Translations under genes and position numbers: made by a program
Notes under the pieces: generated by a model
Told to the model about the DNA's origin: nothing
Databases searched by the model: none
Seen by the model: the letters and a program-made list of their open reading frames with translations, nothing else
Shown: positions 61,668-62,481 of the stretch, piece by piece
Layout: every line of letters starts with the position of its first letter
How positions within the stretch are numbered: the stretch's first letter is position 1
Assembly: GCA_016928295.1 (NCBI GenBank)
Contig: JAFGLA010000065.1
Span: 1 to 62,481, forward strand
DNA from: Opitutales bacterium
Lineage (GTDB): Bacteria; Verrucomicrobiota; Verrucomicrobiia; Opitutales; Oceanipulchritudinaceae
Length of the DNA: 62,481 nt
Reading direction: 5' to 3'

Positions 61668-62481
61668 CTAGTCAATGAGGTTGGAGGGAAAGGTTTTTTC
61701 GAGCATTGCGCGGAGTATGTCCTCGGAATAGTCGCTTGTTACGTTTTGTCCGTGGCTTGCGAATATGGGGCTTAGACCGCTTCGCAGAATGAAGGGCCAG
61801 AGCCTTGCCGCGCTTATCATCTCGTCCATGTGGGTGACGACGATGTGCGTGGCGCCCATGCTTTCGCCAAGGTCAAAGGCCGCGCTTATGAGGCTTGCCT
61901 CGTACATGCCGTTGATTACCAGAACCCGCGTATCTACGTTCAGCGCCTCAAGGCGTTCGCGGAGTTTATCCCACTGGCGGCGTTCGCTAACGGGCAGGCC
62001 CGGCAGGTCCACGTAAAGAGTGTCGGCCTGTTCGGAAAGCTCTTCCTCGGCGTTGTCGCGCCATAGGGATACGCCCAACACGTCGCAGAAAAGGCTCAGC
62101 GCGTCGTCGGGGTTTGGCGTGTCGCTGTCGAGCTTCAGTACTTCGACGCTCTGGCGGCGCATGAAAACGTCGCTCGCAAGACGCTTGCAAAGGGCCGTTG
62201 TCTTGCCAACGCCCGGGGTGCCGAAGAAAGCGATGCGGCTTGTTACAGGCTTTTGTTCCAGTGCCTGATACTCTTTGCGAAGGCGACGGTTCACTTCCGC
62301 AAGGGCGCGGGGCAGGGGAAGCTCGTCGATGTTGTCGCTGCCTACGTCGTAGCGGAGGCTGCTTAACATCGTTTCCTCGAACCCGGCGTTGCGAAGCACT
62401 GTCCACACGTCGCTCGGCCCGCGCCGACGGGTGGCGGATTGCTCGCCATACGAGCGCGTCTTTCGCGGCTTTGGCGCATCG
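61668..62481 (-). CDS. flhF: Flagellar biosynthesis GTPase FlhF, partial (N-terminus beyond the window)
   Basis: At least 271 residues; the frame stays open to the right edge, so the GTG at 62408 is not the true start. The SRP54-type GTPase domain has G1 FFGTPGVGKTTALCK, the DSDTPNPDDAL segment, G3 VDLPG instead of the usual DTAG, G4 THMDE instead of TKLDE, and GQNVTSDYSEDI near the end. FlhF places and numbers flagella at the cell pole. First gene seen of the flagellar block. Confidence 0.85.
   Translation of the reverse strand, partial: DAPKPRKTRSYGEQSATRRRGPSDVWTVLRNAGFEETMLSSLRYDVGSDNIDELPLPRALAEVNRRLRKEYQALEQKPVTSRIAFFGTPGVGKTTALCKRLASDVFMRRQSVEVLKLDSDTPNPDDALSLFCDVLGVSLWRDNAEEELSEQADTLYVDLPGLPVSERRQWDKLRERLEALNVDTRVLVINGMYEASLISAAFDLGESMGATHIVVTHMDEMISAARLWPFILRSGLSPIFASHGQNVTSDYSEDILRAMLEKTFPSNLID

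Noticed and set aside
1..62481. CRISPR arrays, rRNA genes, phage modules or known defence operons
   Set aside because: I saw no regularly spaced repeats, no rRNA sequence, and no genes of recognised defence families across the window.

Overview
The window reads as chromosome of a Gram-negative, flagellated bacterium of the PVC superphylum, most likely Verrucomicrobiota (Opitutae-like). This is inferred from gene content: BamA and a Skp/OmpH chaperone give an outer membrane; rpmF-plsX and rplI-dnaB are chromosomal housekeeping pairs; there are many secreted glycoside hydrolases, a DUF4838 protein, an alpha-2-macroglobulin, a GbsR-like regulator on an exopolysaccharide locus, and few clear Shine-Dalgarno sequences. 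The assignment is inference; no rRNA gene is present.

Layout. 1-785: decayed leader with two short frames broken by in-frame stops and a repeat shared with 28648-28755. 789-3248: DUF4838 protein, whose stop codon interlocks on a CTAG palindrome with the end of a converging exopolysaccharide locus. 3245-15482 (minus): a Wzx/Wzy-type locus, transcribed from the right as regulator, nucleotide-sugar dehydrogenase, sugar-nucleotide epimerase, then a tightly overlapping block of flippase, nitroreductase-like protein, pyruvyl transferase, GT2, Wzy-like polymerase, GT2, GT4, GT4. 15861-19127: AraC regulator divergent from a GH3 beta-glucosidase, with two perfect 16-bp direct repeats 33 bp apart between them. 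19128-25578: a decayed mobile zone with a 168-bp TA-flanked MITE, transposase remnants, a 3'-truncated SpvB/VCBS/YD-repeat (RHS-like) gene and a tRNA-Gly remnant. 25579-28494: GH31 with PA14. 28495-29807: AT-rich cargo gene and more remnants. 29808-36291: alpha-2-macroglobulin without thioester, divergent from an M23 peptidase.

36483-41445: rplI-dnaB-bamA-skp with a strong terminator. 41770-47179 (minus): three pilin-like proteins, an exported protein and an orphan OppF-type ATPase. 47305-48915: DUF4139 protein. 49159-51368: rpmF-plsX-exported protein-RNase III-fold protein. 51427-55726 (minus): histidine kinase and GH2. A second copy of the 168-bp MITE lies just upstream of the GH2 gene. 56099-56987: two small envelope genes. 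57023-58418: a scrambled region with a 252-bp inverted-repeat element and back-to-back fragments of an ECF sigma factor and a FecR-like anti-sigma. 58571-62481 (minus): flagellar block flhF (partial)-membrane protein-fliA-motA-motB-small protein.

Functional themes are surface polysaccharide synthesis, hemicellulose-type glycan breakdown by scattered hydrolases, envelope assembly and motility. Nothing here amounts to a clearly new defence or mobile system. The most informative unusual signals are the paired MITE families, the AraC-type operator, the truncated RHS-like gene, the tRNA remnant and the inverted sigma/FecR junction.
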